This document shows positions 8,835 to 17,638 of a stretch of DNA of 64,000 nucleotides, piece by piece. The stretch is from Chersky-840 sp963764205 (lineage in GTDB: Bacteria > Actinomycetota > Acidimicrobiia > Acidimicrobiales > UBA8190): positions 1,488,001 to 1,552,000 of the forward strand of contig CAVXRN010000006.1 of assembly GCA_963764205.1 (NCBI GenBank), in the 5' to 3' direction. The notes below the pieces were generated by a model. The model did no database searches. It saw only the letters and a program-made list of their open reading frames with translations, and was not told where the DNA came from. Made by a program: the position numbers and the translations under genes. Position 1 is the stretch's first letter. Each line of letters starts with the position of its first letter.

Positions 8835-10919
8835 ATGACCGCGACGCCGATGGCCCCCGACGACGCCACGCTCCTCGCCATGTTCGACACCATGGCGCTC
8901 ATCGCGGCCGCCGACGACGCGCTGCGCAGCGCCATCTCGGCGGGAAGCGCCACCCTCGCCTACTACTCCCCTCGAGGACAAGAAGCCGTATCGGCCGGCT
9001 TCGCTGCCGCGCTCGAGCCCGACGACTACCTCGTGACGACGTACCGAGGGTTGCACGACCACATCGCCAAGGGAGTCCCGCTCCGACCGTTGCTGGCCGA
9101 GATGCTGGGCCGGGCCGAGGGCACGGGCAAGGGCAAGGGCGGCCCCATGCACGTCTCGTGGCCCGACGTCGGGCTCATGCTGACCACGGGCGTGGTCGGC
9201 TCCGGCCTCCCCATCGCCGCCGGCCTGGCCTGGGCGGCGTCACGCGGCAGCAAGGGTCGCGTCACCGTGGCCTCGTTCGGCGACGGTGCGTCGAACATCG
9301 GTGCCTTCCACGAAGCACTCAACCTGGCCGCGGTGTGGGAGCTCCCGGTGATCTTCTTGTGCCAGAACAACGGGTACGGCGAGCACACGGCCTTCGCGCA
9401 GCACCTGCGTGTCGAGCACGTCGCCGATCGCGCCGTGGCCTACGGCATTCCCGGCGTGACCGTCGACGGGAACGATCCCGTGGCCGTGTACGAGGCGGTC
9501 TCGGTGGCCGCGGCGCGTGCCCGGGCGGGGAAGGGGCCCACACTGGTCGAAGCCGTGACCTACCGACTCTTCGGGCACGTCTTCGGCGACCGCATGACGT
9601 ACGTCGACCCGACCGAGCTCGAAGAGGCGTGGAGGCGCGAACCCGTGGCGCGCTTCCGTCATGCGCTCGTCGAACGAGGCCTGCTGTCCGACAGCGACGC
9701 CGACGCGACCGAGCAACGCTGCCTGGCCGACGCGGTGGGCACCCTGACGGAGGTCCTGGAGCTCCCCGAGCCCAGCGCGGACGAGGTCCTCACCGACGTT
9801 GTGGGGCCGCCCGTGTCGTCGAGCACTATTTCGTCGAAGACCGGGTCGTCGAAGACCGGGTCGTCGAAGACCGGGTCGTCGAAGACCGGGTCGTCGAAGA
9901 CCGGGTCGTCGAAGACCGGGTCGTCGCCGGTGGCGGTGGCTGCGCCGACGGAGATGAGCGTGCGGTCGGCCATCACGCTCGCGCTGGACGAGGCCATGGC
10001 CGCCGACGACCGGGTGGTGCTGCTGGGCGAGGACATCTCCGACAACGGCGTGTTCGGCGTGACCAAGGGTCTCGCCGCCAAACACGGCAAGGACCGTGTG
10101 CGCGACACGCCCATCTCGGAGCAGGCCATCGTGGGCGCGGCGGTGGGCGCGGCCCTCGGGGGCCTGCGACCGGTGGCCGAGGTCATGTTCATGGACTTCC
10201 TCGGGATCTGCCTCGACCAGCTCGCCAACCACGCCGCCAAGCTGCGCTACATGTCCGGAGGCCTCACGCCCGTCCCCATGGTCCTGCGGACCGGGGTGGG
10301 CGGTGGCCTGCAGGTGGGTGCACAGCATTCGCAGATGCTCGAGGCGTGGCTCACGCATGTGCCGGGCCTGAAGGTGGTCGTCCCTTCCACCGCGGCCGAC
10401 GCCCGGGGCCTGCTGGCGTCGTGCATCGCGGACGAGGACCCCTGTGTCTTCATCGAGCAGGTCCTGCTGCTGTCGCGCAAGGGCCCCGTCGACGCCGAGC
10501 CGGTGCCGCTCGGGGTAGCCGACGTCAAACGACCCGGTGCCGACGTGACGGTGGTGACCTACGGTCGCCAGGTCCACGACGCCATCGCCGTGGCCGAGAC
10601 ACTGGCCGGGCGCGGGGTCGAGGTCGAGGTCCTCGATCTGCGCTCGCTCGTCCCGCTCGACGAGGTGGCGGTGCTCGAGTCGGTCGGTCGGACGCGCCGG
10701 GCCGTGATCCTCCACGAGGCGGTGGTCACCGGTGGCTTCGGCGGCGAGCTGGCGGCGGGGATCTCCGAGGCCCTCTTCGACCGGCTGGTGGCGCCGGTGC
10801 TGCGCGTCGGGGCACTGCCCGCCCCGCTGCCCTATGCGCGCCGGCTCGAGCGCCTCGCCCTGCCCGGGCCGCAACGCCTGCTCGAGGCACTTGAGTGGGT
10901 CATGGCGTACAAGACCTGA
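8835..10919 (+). CDS. 2-oxoacid/acetoin dehydrogenase E1, fused alpha and beta subunits
   Basis: 694 residues from ATG 8835 (ATG 8850 also fits). Residues 1-330 are the TPP-dependent E1alpha subunit, with the ThDP/Mg motif starting at GDGASN (149-154) and closing at CQNN (176-179). Residues 370-694 are the E1beta subunit, beginning VRSAITLALDEAM and containing LLGEDISDNGVFG and the C-terminal transketolase domain. The subunits are normally separate genes of about 325 residues each. Here they are joined by six copies of SSKTG (residues 333-362). The enzyme should decarboxylate pyruvate, acetoin or a branched 2-oxoacid and pass the acyl group to lipoate; the neighbour at 10927 supplies a lipoyl domain. 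E2 catalytic and E3 genes are not in view. Confidence 0.9.
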   Translation: MTATPMAPDDATLLAMFDTMALIAAADDALRSAISAGSATLAYYSPRGQEAVSAGFAAALEPDDYLVTTYRGLHDHIAKGVPLRPLLAEMLGRAEGTGKGKGGPMHVSWPDVGLMLTTGVVGSGLPIAAGLAWAASRGSKGRVTVASFGDGASNIGAFHEALNLAAVWELPVIFLCQNNGYGEHTAFAQHLRVEHVADRAVAYGIPGVTVDGNDPVAVYEAVSVAAARARAGKGPTLVEAVTYRLFGHVFGDRMTYVDPTELEEAWRREPVARFRHALVERGLLSDSDADATEQRCLADAVGTLTEVLELPEPSADEVLTDVVGPPVSSSTISSKTGSSKTGSSKTGSSKTGSSKTGSSKTGSSPVAVAAPTEMSVRSAITLALDEAMAADDRVVLLGEDISDNGVFGVTKGLAAKHGKDRVRDTPISEQAIVGAAVGAALGGLRPVAEVMFMDFLGICLDQLANHAAKLRYMSGGLTPVPMVLRTGVGGGLQVGAQHSQMLEAWLTHVPGLKVVVPSTAADARGLLASCIADEDPCVFIEQVLLLSRKGPVDAEPVPLGVADVKRPGADVTVVTYGRQVHDAIAVAETLAGRGVEVEVLDLRSLVPLDEVAVLESVGRTRRAVILHEAVVTGGFGGELAAGISEALFDRLVAPVLRVGALPAPLPYARRLERLALPGPQRLLEALEWVMAYKT
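9831..9926 (+). repeat. 15-bp minisatellite, six perfect copies, in frame
   Basis: The unit tcgtcgaagaccggg is repeated at 9831, 9846, 9861, 9876, 9891 and 9906, followed by a 6-base partial copy to 9926. It encodes SSKTG six times, exactly between the E1alpha and E1beta parts. Copies are identical at DNA level, so the array is young or kept homogeneous by slippage. Because the unit is 15 bp, copy-number changes alter only linker length. Confidence 0.97.
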
Positions 10920-10926
10920 GCCGCCC

Positions 10927-11157
10927 GTGCTCCTACGCCTGCCGAAGATCGGCATGGAGATGACCGAGGCGATCCTGGCGAGTTGGCTCGTCGAGGACGG
11001 AAGCACTGTCGACAAGGGCCAACCGCTCTACGAGATGGAGACCGACAAGGTCACGAACGAGATCGAGTCACCGGCGGCGGGGCGTCTGCGCTGTATCGCC
11101 GAAGAGGGTGTGACCTACGCCGTCGGTGACCCCGTGGCCGAGATCATCGTCGAATAA
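10927..11157 (+). CDS. Stand-alone lipoyl (biotinyl-lipoyl) domain protein
   Basis: 76 residues from GTG 10927, 7 bp after the E1 stop. The whole protein is one lipoyl domain: LPKIGMEMTEA at the start and the lipoylation site METDKV with Lys41. There is no peripheral-subunit-binding domain and no acyltransferase domain. It resembles the swinging-arm domain of E2 or a GcvH-like carrier reduced to a single unit. In context it should be the acyl acceptor for the E1 fusion, working with an E2 core elsewhere or serving as a free carrier. It ends in TAA at 11157; the next 270 bp hold no clear gene. Confidence 0.85.
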   Translation: MLLRLPKIGMEMTEAILASWLVEDGSTVDKGQPLYEMETDKVTNEIESPAAGRLRCIAEEGVTYAVGDPVAEIIVE

Positions 11158-11196
11158 CGCACGGGGTCGACGGCCGGCAGAGTTCATCGACGGCGA

Positions 11197-11220
11197 TCGA
11201 CGGGCTAGTCGACGGGCTAA
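11197..11220 (+). repeat. 12-bp tandem direct repeat
   Basis: tcgacgggctag at 11197-11208 is followed at once by tcgacgggctaa at 11209-11220, a single mismatch in the last base. It directly abuts the left arm of the inverted repeat at 11221. Confidence 0.8.
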
Positions 11221-11303
11221 TGCGACACCGGGGCGTTGAGCCCAGTAGCGAACGAAGCAAAGGGAGGCCAGACGCCCCCGTTACCGGACGCCCCGGTGTC
11301 GCA
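11221..11303. repeat. Perfect 16-bp inverted repeat around a 51-bp core
   Basis: tgcgacaccggggcgt at 11221-11236 is the exact reverse complement of acgccccggtgtcgca at 11288-11303. The core between is not self-complementary to any extent I can see. No T-run follows, so a simple intrinsic terminator is unlikely. It could be a small non-autonomous element, a recombination scar or an RNA hairpin after the lipoyl gene. It lies between an intact operon and a truncated permease, which favours a rearrangement point. The rest of 11158-11430 shows no convincing gene. A less GC-rich patch at 11331-11362 has short TGTC and GACA ends but no transposase. Confidence 0.75.
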
Positions 11304-11429
11304 CGCACACGGTACCGCTCGGTCATCCCAAATGTCAGTCATATCTGCCATCGTGGCCGACATGCCTGCCACTTTGTGCGGCCGCGCCACGACGCGGGTG
11401 GACCGCGCCCGAGAATTCCCTGGTCGACG

Positions 11430-12960
11430 GCCCGCTTCGAGGGCAGCCTCAACGGTGAGTTCAGCACCGTCGACCGCGTCAACGTCGTCCAGGGCCGGAT
11501 GTTCGACCCGAGCGTCCAGGACGAGCTCGTCATGTCGGCCAGTGGAGCCGCCGAGTACGGACTCCACCTCGGGTCGACCCTCGCCATCGGCGTCTACTCC
11601 GACGCCCAGGCGAGCTCAGCCGTGGCCACCGGTGTGCTCCCCGACCGACCGTACGTGTCGATCAACTTGAAGCTGGTCGGCATCGTCGAGTCGAGCTCCC
11701 AGGTCGTCGAAGACGACGACGCCGCCTTGGGATCGCAGTTTGGCGTCTTCACCCCGGCCTTGACCCGGAGGCTGACGTCGTGCTGTGCCGGTTACTCCTA
11801 TGTGGCTCTGAAGCTCCACGGTGGCACCCGCCACGAGGCGACCGTGGTCCGGGCGATCGAGCGGATCGTACCGGCGATCAGCTCCGTCGGCGGAGGTCAG
11901 GACAACGCCTCCACCGTGGCCCTGGTGGAACGATCGATCCGGCCCGAGTCGATCGCCTTCGGGGCATTCGGGCTCATCGCGGCCCTCGCGGCCCTCTTGA
12001 TCGGTGGCCAGGTCATCGGCCGCGTGGTGCGCAGCAACGCGGACGACGGTGAGGTGCTTCGGGCGCTCGGGGCCGGGCCCCTCATGACAACGGCCGACGG
12101 CCTCGTAGGCGTCCTCGGCGCGGTTGTGCTCGGGGCCGTTCTGGCGGTCGTCGTGGCCGTCGGACTCTCCCCTCTGTCTCCCTTTGGCGCCGTGCGACCC
12201 CTCTACCCGGGTCTCGGTGTGGCGTTCGACTGGACCGTCCTCGGTCTCGGGTTCGCGGTCCTGGTCGTGGTGCTCGGTGTGGCGTCGGTCCTCTTGGCGT
12301 ACCGGGCCGCCCCGTACCGCGGCGACCTGGTCAGACGCCGACGGGCCGAGCGGGCTCCGACCCTGTCACGGGTCGCCGCTACATCCGGCTTGGGACCCTC
12401 GGCCACGACCGGCATTCGTGCCGCGCTCGGCTCAGGGGCCGGGCGCGATGTGGCGCCCGTACGCTCGGCCATCCTCGGCGCGGTGCTGGCTGTCGTCGTG
12501 GTCGTGACCTCAGTCATCTTCGGGGCCAGCCTCACGGGGCTCGTATCCCATCCTCGGCTCTACGGGTGGAACTGGAATTACGTGCTGCTATCGGGCTTCT
12601 CGGGGGCCGAGGACCTACCGGCCGCACAGACAGCCGCCTTGCTCGACCACGACGCCGACGTGGCGCACTGGGCGGGGGTGTACTTCGAGGACGCGACGAT
12701 CGACGGGCAGCAGGTCGGCGTCCTTGCGGTCCGCCCGAACGCCGCTGTCGTCCCGACACCGCTCGCAGGGCACCCACTGCAGTCGGCAGACCAGGTGGTC
12801 CTCGGACCCGCGACCTTGGCCGCGCTCCATAAACGGCTCGGCGACACCGTCGTCGCCAACACTGGAGGGCGCCGCCCGGTGCACCTCCACATCGTGGGCA
12901 CGGCGACGATGCCCACCATCGGGGGTTCGGGCAGTCCAGATCCGCCGAGAGCGGCGCGGA
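11430..12960 (+). pseudogene. FtsX/MacB-type ABC transporter permease fragment
   Basis: An open frame runs from 11220 to 13145, but only about 11430-12950 looks like a real protein. It begins inside a MacB-like periplasmic domain (VVQGRMFDP and DELVMSASGAAEYGL). It then has hydrophobic helices at FGLIAALAALLIGG, VLGAVVLGAVLAVVVAVGL, VLGLGFAVLVVVLGVASVL and AILGAVLAVVVVVTSVIFGA, and a second extracytoplasmic domain that stops after HIVGTATMPTIGG. There is no N-terminal first helix and no C-terminal helices, and no ATPase gene is adjacent. The flanking translated sequence is Arg/Pro-rich and looks random. I read it as a remnant cut at both ends. The 130 bp after it, to 13083, hold nothing recognised. 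Confidence 0.7.
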
Positions 12961-13083
12961 TGATGACGTTCTCGTATCCCATGACGGGCACCCCTTCCTC
13001 GGGCGAGAACCCGGACGCAGGGGAGCAACAGGTCCCGTGCAGGGCCGTCCCCGCCAAGCGGTGCGCCAGGCGAGCAGGAGTGT

Positions 13084-14667
13084 CTAGAGGTTGTCGCCGG
13101 CGTGGTCCGACGATGGTTCGTGCAAGGGGACGAGCGTCGGACTGAACAGCACGGGCCGCCCCGCACCGCGGCGTTTCGACTCGTGCATGGCCGCGTCGGC
13201 CTGCTCGACGAGCGTCGGGGCGTCGACGCCCGGTCGGCTCGTCCAGGCGACGCCGATGCTCGCCCTCGATCCCACCTTGATGTCCTTGAGCTGAATCTCG
13301 TGGCTGAGCGACTCGGCCACCCGGGTGGCGGTCCGAACCGCCTCCACCGACGTGGCGATGCCGGGGCAGATGACGAGGAAGGTGTCCCCCCCGATCCGTC
13401 CGACGACGTCGTCTTCGCGCACCGCGCCGCGTAGCCGCCTCGCTACGACACCCAGGAATTCGTCGCCGGCGTCGTGACCGTGTCCTTCGTTGAGCTGGCG
13501 GAAGTGGTACAGGTCGACGAGGATGACCGCCGGGCTCGATCCGTCGCCCGCTCCGGCCAGCAGCGCCTCGAGCGCGGCCATGGTCGAGTCCCGGTTCTGG
13601 CACCGGGTGATGGTGTCGAAGGTGGCGCGCAGGTGCATGGCGTCGCGCGTGCCGGTGTTCTCGGTGACGTCGGACACGCAGATCACGGCGCCCGTGACGC
13701 TCCCGTCGGCATCGGTGAGGACGCGCAGGCTCAGGTTGCACCGACGCACGTCGTTGTCGTCGGCCCACGCGGGGCGCACGACCACGTCGATGTCGTCGTC
13801 GATCCCGTCGCGTAGCAAGGTGTCGAGCGCCCTGCGGGCCAGGAGGCGGTCGCGCTCGAGGACCGTCGCCATCTGCTCTTCGAACGTCGCCGCCGGAGGG
13901 CATCCGAGGATGTCGTGGAGTCGGTCGTTGGTCGAGACCACGTGGCCTGCGGTGTCGACCTGGAGCACCCCGACCGGGACGGCTTCGACCAGCCGGGCGA
14001 GGAGGTGGTCGCGGGCGCGCAGGACGTCCGCGGTGGCCTCGAGCATGTTCGGGCCCGTTCGTGAGAACCGAGGTGCAAGGGCCGGCGTGGCGGGGTCGAA
14101 CACCGTGGCGTCGTCGTCCACCGCGGCCGCCACCACGCCCAGGTAGACGCCGTGGCTCCTCCGGGCGTCGATCAGGTGCAGGACCACGGGCCTACCGGGG
14201 TCGGTGGCGAGACGAACCGGGACCCGTGACGCCCCGACGGCACGGGCCCGCTCCCAGGCGTTGATCATCCCGACACGATCAGCGGCGATGACCACGTTGA
14301 GCGCCGAGCGGGCCTGGACCACCCGGTGGCCGGCGAGCGGGACCGAGCGGGGCATCGCCACCATGAGGCCGTCGGGGCCGAGGGCACACACCGCCGCTTC
14401 GGGGTGTCGCTCGAGCAGTCCCGACAGGGCGGACTCGATGACCTTGGGATCGAGCCGCCCGTCGCTTCGCACTGCATGGGTATCGACCCGTTCCGGCCTT
14501 TCGTTGAGCAGGGGCTCCCAGGCACGACCACGGGCCGATATCCGCCCGAATTCGGGGAGAACGTCCTGGTCCTGGCGCTCGGGGTCAAGTCCGGGGCCCC
14601 AGAGTCCGAAATTGTCCTTCGTGAGGTCTGTTGCGCCGCGGGCGCACTCGTTGGCGCGGCTGTTCAT
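13084..14667 (-). CDS. PAS-GGDEF protein with degenerate GGDTF site
   Basis: About 527 residues from ATG 14667 (GTG 14670 just before it; GTG 14472 would avoid overlap with the divergent gene, so the start is uncertain). A PAS-like domain (VGVLQVDTAGHVVSTNDRL) sits in the middle. A C-terminal diguanylate-cyclase fold has VILVDLYHFRQLNEGHGHD in place of the usual DLDxFKxxND, and RIGGDTFLVI in place of GGDEF. The second acidic residue of the active site is Thr, so cyclase activity is doubtful and a GTP- or c-di-GMP-sensing role is more likely. The N-terminal 250 residues are not recognised. The gene is divergent from the intact GGDEF-EAL gene, suggesting a regulatory pair. Confidence 0.8.
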   Translation of the reverse strand: MNSRANECARGATDLTKDNFGLWGPGLDPERQDQDVLPEFGRISARGRAWEPLLNERPERVDTHAVRSDGRLDPKVIESALSGLLERHPEAAVCALGPDGLMVAMPRSVPLAGHRVVQARSALNVVIAADRVGMINAWERARAVGASRVPVRLATDPGRPVVLHLIDARRSHGVYLGVVAAAVDDDATVFDPATPALAPRFSRTGPNMLEATADVLRARDHLLARLVEAVPVGVLQVDTAGHVVSTNDRLHDILGCPPAATFEEQMATVLERDRLLARRALDTLLRDGIDDDIDVVVRPAWADDNDVRRCNLSLRVLTDADGSVTGAVICVSDVTENTGTRDAMHLRATFDTITRCQNRDSTMAALEALLAGAGDGSSPAVILVDLYHFRQLNEGHGHDAGDEFLGVVARRLRGAVREDDVVGRIGGDTFLVICPGIATSVEAVRTATRVAESLSHEIQLKDIKVGSRASIGVAWTSRPGVDAPTLVEQADAAMHESKRRGAGRPVLFSPTLVPLHEPSSDHAGDNL

Positions 14668-16582
14668 CACCTACGCGCTGATCACGGCGATCCCGGTCGT
14701 GCTCCTGGGCCTGGTCTTGGCGGCCGCGTACCGATCCGAGGCCACGCAACGCGGCATCTCCGAAGGACGGTCCGAAGCCGTGCTCGTGGCCGAGACCGCG
14801 GTCGAGCCCATCCTCGACGGACGTCCCATCGGCCAAGGCCTCAGCCCGACCGAAGTCGCGGCCATGAACCGCCTGGTGCAGCGGGCCGAGGGCGATCACT
14901 ACGTCCTGCGACTGCGCCTCCAGGACCTGACCGGCCACGTCATCTACTCCGACGACGGCTCGGGGTTCACCAAGATCGCGGACGACGAGGCCGAAGGCGC
15001 CGACGACGGCCACATCACCGCCGAGCTCACGCACCTGAACGCCGACAGCGACGATTCGGGACCCCTCGGCCCCAAGGCGGTCGAGGTGTACGTGCCCATC
15101 ACCGCCGGATCGCCCGAGCATGCGGTGGGTGTGTTCGAGGCCTACCTGCCCTATGCGCCTATCGCTACCGACGTGGACGCCGGGCTCCACTCCCTCTACC
15201 GCGACCTCCTCATCGGCCTGGGGTTGCTGTACGTGGCGCTCTTCGTCATCTCGGTGTCGGTCAGCCGCCGCCTGCGCCACCAGGTGCGGGAGAACAAGTT
15301 CCTGGCCGAGCACGATCCGCTCACGGCGCTGCCCAACCGGTCGTTGTTCCATCAGCGCGTGCGCGAGGCGGTGGTCCATGCCGTGCGCAGTGACTCTTGT
15401 ACCGCCATCGCCATCGTCGACCTCGACCGGTTCAAGGAGGTCAACGACACCCTGGGCCACGACAGCGGCGACCAGCTGCTCACCCAATTGGCCCAACGCC
15501 TCGCCGACCACACCCGACCCCAAGATGCCGTGGCCCGTCTGGGGGGAGACGAGTTCGGCGTCATCCTCACCGACGTGGGCGACGCCGAGGAAGTACTGCG
15601 GCGCCTGCGAGACATCATCGAGAACGAGGTGGAGGTGAGCGGCCTCCCGCTCTCGGTGGAGTCGAGCATCGGATTCGTGCTCTCCCCCGATGACGGGATC
15701 GACGTGGACGACCTCCTCCAGCACGCCGATGTGGCCATGTACGTCGCCAAGGCCCAGCACACCGGGGTGGTGCGCTACGACGCCGAGCACGACCACTACG
15801 ACGCGGCGAACCTCGGGCTCATCGCGGATCTGCGCCGTGCCATCGACGCCGATGAGCTCGTCATGCACTACCAGCCCAAGGCCGCCCTCTCCGACGGGCG
15901 CATCGAAGCCGTCGAGGCGTTGGTGCGGTGGCAACACCCCACCCTGGGGCTGCTGTACCCCGACCGGTTCATCCCCATGTGCGAGCAGACCGACCTCATC
16001 GACCGGCTCACCACCTGGGTGATGCGGACATCGCTCACCGACGTCCGCGACCTGGGGGAGATGGCGGTATCGGTGAACGTGTCGGCCCGGACCCTCGGCC
16101 GTGCCCGCTTCGCCGACCAGGTCATCGCCGTGCTGGCCGATCTCGAAGTCCCGCCCGAGCGTCTGATCATCGAGATCACCGAGACCGCCCTGCTCACGGA
16201 CCCGCCCCGCGCCGCGGCGGTGCTGGCGCAGCTCGACGCCATCGGCGTGCGGGTGAGCCTCGACGACTTCGGCATCGGGCAGACCTCGCTCGGGTACCTG
16301 TCCTCGCTCCCGGTGCACGAGCTCAAGATCGACAAGAGCTTCGTCATGGACATGATGGCCAATCCCGCCCACGCCGCCATCGTGCGGTCCATCGTCGACC
16401 TGGGTCACAACCTGTCGCTGCAGGTGGTGGGTGAGGGCGTCGAGACCGACGACGTCTTCGCCACGCTGCGAGAGGCGGGGTGCGACCTGGCCCAGGGATA
16501 CCTCCTGGCCCGGCCCATGCCGGCCGAGCAGCTGCGGGGATTCCTCTCGGGCGCCCCGCTACCCACCGCCACCGCGTCCTGA
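14621..16582 (+). CDS. Membrane GGDEF-EAL bifunctional c-di-GMP protein
   Basis: 653 residues if GTG 14621 is used; TTG 14651 is another choice. The N-terminus is a membrane helix (ITYALITAIPVVLLGLVLAA), followed by an extracytoplasmic sensor of about 165 residues and a second helix (IGLGLLYVALFVISVSV). GGDEF is intact at residues 308-312 (RLGGDEFGVI). The EAL domain begins with HYQPK and EALVRW (432-434) and keeps DDFGIGQTS and KIDKSFV, so both synthesis and hydrolysis of c-di-GMP are possible. Its 5' end overlaps the 5' end of the divergent PAS-GGDEF gene by up to 47 bp unless that gene starts further in. Confidence 0.88.
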   Translation: MRSVAPRAHSLARLFITYALITAIPVVLLGLVLAAAYRSEATQRGISEGRSEAVLVAETAVEPILDGRPIGQGLSPTEVAAMNRLVQRAEGDHYVLRLRLQDLTGHVIYSDDGSGFTKIADDEAEGADDGHITAELTHLNADSDDSGPLGPKAVEVYVPITAGSPEHAVGVFEAYLPYAPIATDVDAGLHSLYRDLLIGLGLLYVALFVISVSVSRRLRHQVRENKFLAEHDPLTALPNRSLFHQRVREAVVHAVRSDSCTAIAIVDLDRFKEVNDTLGHDSGDQLLTQLAQRLADHTRPQDAVARLGGDEFGVILTDVGDAEEVLRRLRDIIENEVEVSGLPLSVESSIGFVLSPDDGIDVDDLLQHADVAMYVAKAQHTGVVRYDAEHDHYDAANLGLIADLRRAIDADELVMHYQPKAALSDGRIEAVEALVRWQHPTLGLLYPDRFIPMCEQTDLIDRLTTWVMRTSLTDVRDLGEMAVSVNVSARTLGRARFADQVIAVLADLEVPPERLIIEITETALLTDPPRAAAVLAQLDAIGVRVSLDDFGIGQTSLGYLSSLPVHELKIDKSFVMDMMANPAHAAIVRSIVDLGHNLSLQVVGEGVETDDVFATLREAGCDLAQGYLLARPMPAEQLRGFLSGAPLPTATAS

Positions 16583-16609
16583 CCCTCCCGCGCGTGCCAT
16601 CCTGGGCGA

Positions 16610-17638
16610 GTGCCGCTGCCGTGGACGGGAGAGCTCGCCGGTCGGATCGACGAGCACGTGATCACCTCCGAGGCGCTGCGCGGCAACGCCCTCGGGGACG
16701 ACGTCGAGCGACCCTTGTGGGTGTACGTGCCTCCGGGCTACGACGAGGGCGACGCCCGACTGCCGTCGATCTACGTCATCCAGGGCTACACCGGCTCCCT
16801 CGACATGTGGGCCAACCGCGAGGCGTACCGCCAGCCGTTCCCCGAGGCCGCCGATGCGGTGTTCGCCTCGGGCCAGGCGCCGCCGTGCATCGTGGTGTGG
16901 GTGGACGCCTGGACCGCCTACGGAGGGTCGCAGTTCGTGGACTCGTCCGGGACGGGCCGGTACCACTCGTACCTGTGCGACGACGTCGTGGCGTTCGTCG
17001 ACGAGCGCTACCGCACCCTCGACGCTCCCGCCCACCGCGGGATCCAGGGAAAGTCCAGTGGCGGCTTCGGCGCCATGATCACGCCCATGTTGCGCCCCGA
17101 CCTGTTCGGTGGGCTCGCCACCCATGCCGGGGACGCCCTGTACGAGTGCTGCTACATCCCCGAGTTCCCCAAGGCGGTGCGGGCACTGCGTGCCTGGGAC
17201 GGTGACATCGGCGCCTGGTGGGACGACTTTCAGTCGCGCCCGGCGTTCACCCGACCCGAGGACCACCTGCTGCTCATGATGCTCGGGGTGTCGGCCTGTT
17301 TCTCCGCCGACGACGACGCGACGCCGGTCTTGCCCTTCGATCCACGCAGCGGACGGCTGCACGACGAGGCATGGGCGCGGTGGCTGGCGTGGGACCCGGT
17401 CCGGATGGTGCCCCGCTACGCCGAAGCGCTGCGAGGTCTCAAGGCGGTGTGGATCGATGCCGGCACGCGCGACGAGTGGTACCTGGACCTCGGGGCGGTC
17501 GCCTTTCGGGATGCGTTGGCGGACGTGGGTGTGACCGACGTGCGCTTCGAGCTCTTCGACGCCACCCACGGCGGCATCTCCTGGCGCTACCCGTTGTCGC
17601 TGGCCTACCTGGCGCAGCGCCTGGCCGTCACGGAGTGA
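16610..17638 (+). CDS. Alpha/beta-hydrolase esterase (esterase D/enterochelin esterase type)
   Basis: 342 residues from GTG 16610. After RPLWVYVPPGYDEG, common to esterase_PHB and Fes-like enzymes, the nucleophile elbow is GKSSG with Ser149. The likely acid and His follow in IDAGTRDEWYLD and DATHGGISWRYP, so the triad appears complete. No signal peptide is visible, hence a cytoplasmic carboxylesterase. It starts 27 bp after the GGDEF-EAL gene and could be co-transcribed, but there is no functional link. The stop overlaps the convergent gene at 17628 by 11 bp. Substrate unknown. Confidence 0.82.
   Translation: MPLPWTGELAGRIDEHVITSEALRGNALGDDVERPLWVYVPPGYDEGDARLPSIYVIQGYTGSLDMWANREAYRQPFPEAADAVFASGQAPPCIVVWVDAWTAYGGSQFVDSSGTGRYHSYLCDDVVAFVDERYRTLDAPAHRGIQGKSSGGFGAMITPMLRPDLFGGLATHAGDALYECCYIPEFPKAVRALRAWDGDIGAWWDDFQSRPAFTRPEDHLLLMMLGVSACFSADDDATPVLPFDPRSGRLHDEAWARWLAWDPVRMVPRYAEALRGLKAVWIDAGTRDEWYLDLGAVAFRDALADVGVTDVRFELFDATHGGISWRYPLSLAYLAQRLAVTE

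Noticed and set aside
9831..9926. CRISPR array
   Set aside because: The repeats are contiguous 15-bp units with no spacers and are in frame inside a gene.
11221..11303. Integron attC site
   Set aside because: A GTTGAGC resembling GTTRRRY is present in the left part, but no matching RYYYAAC partner or integrase gene is found, and the 16-bp arms are unlike attC architecture.
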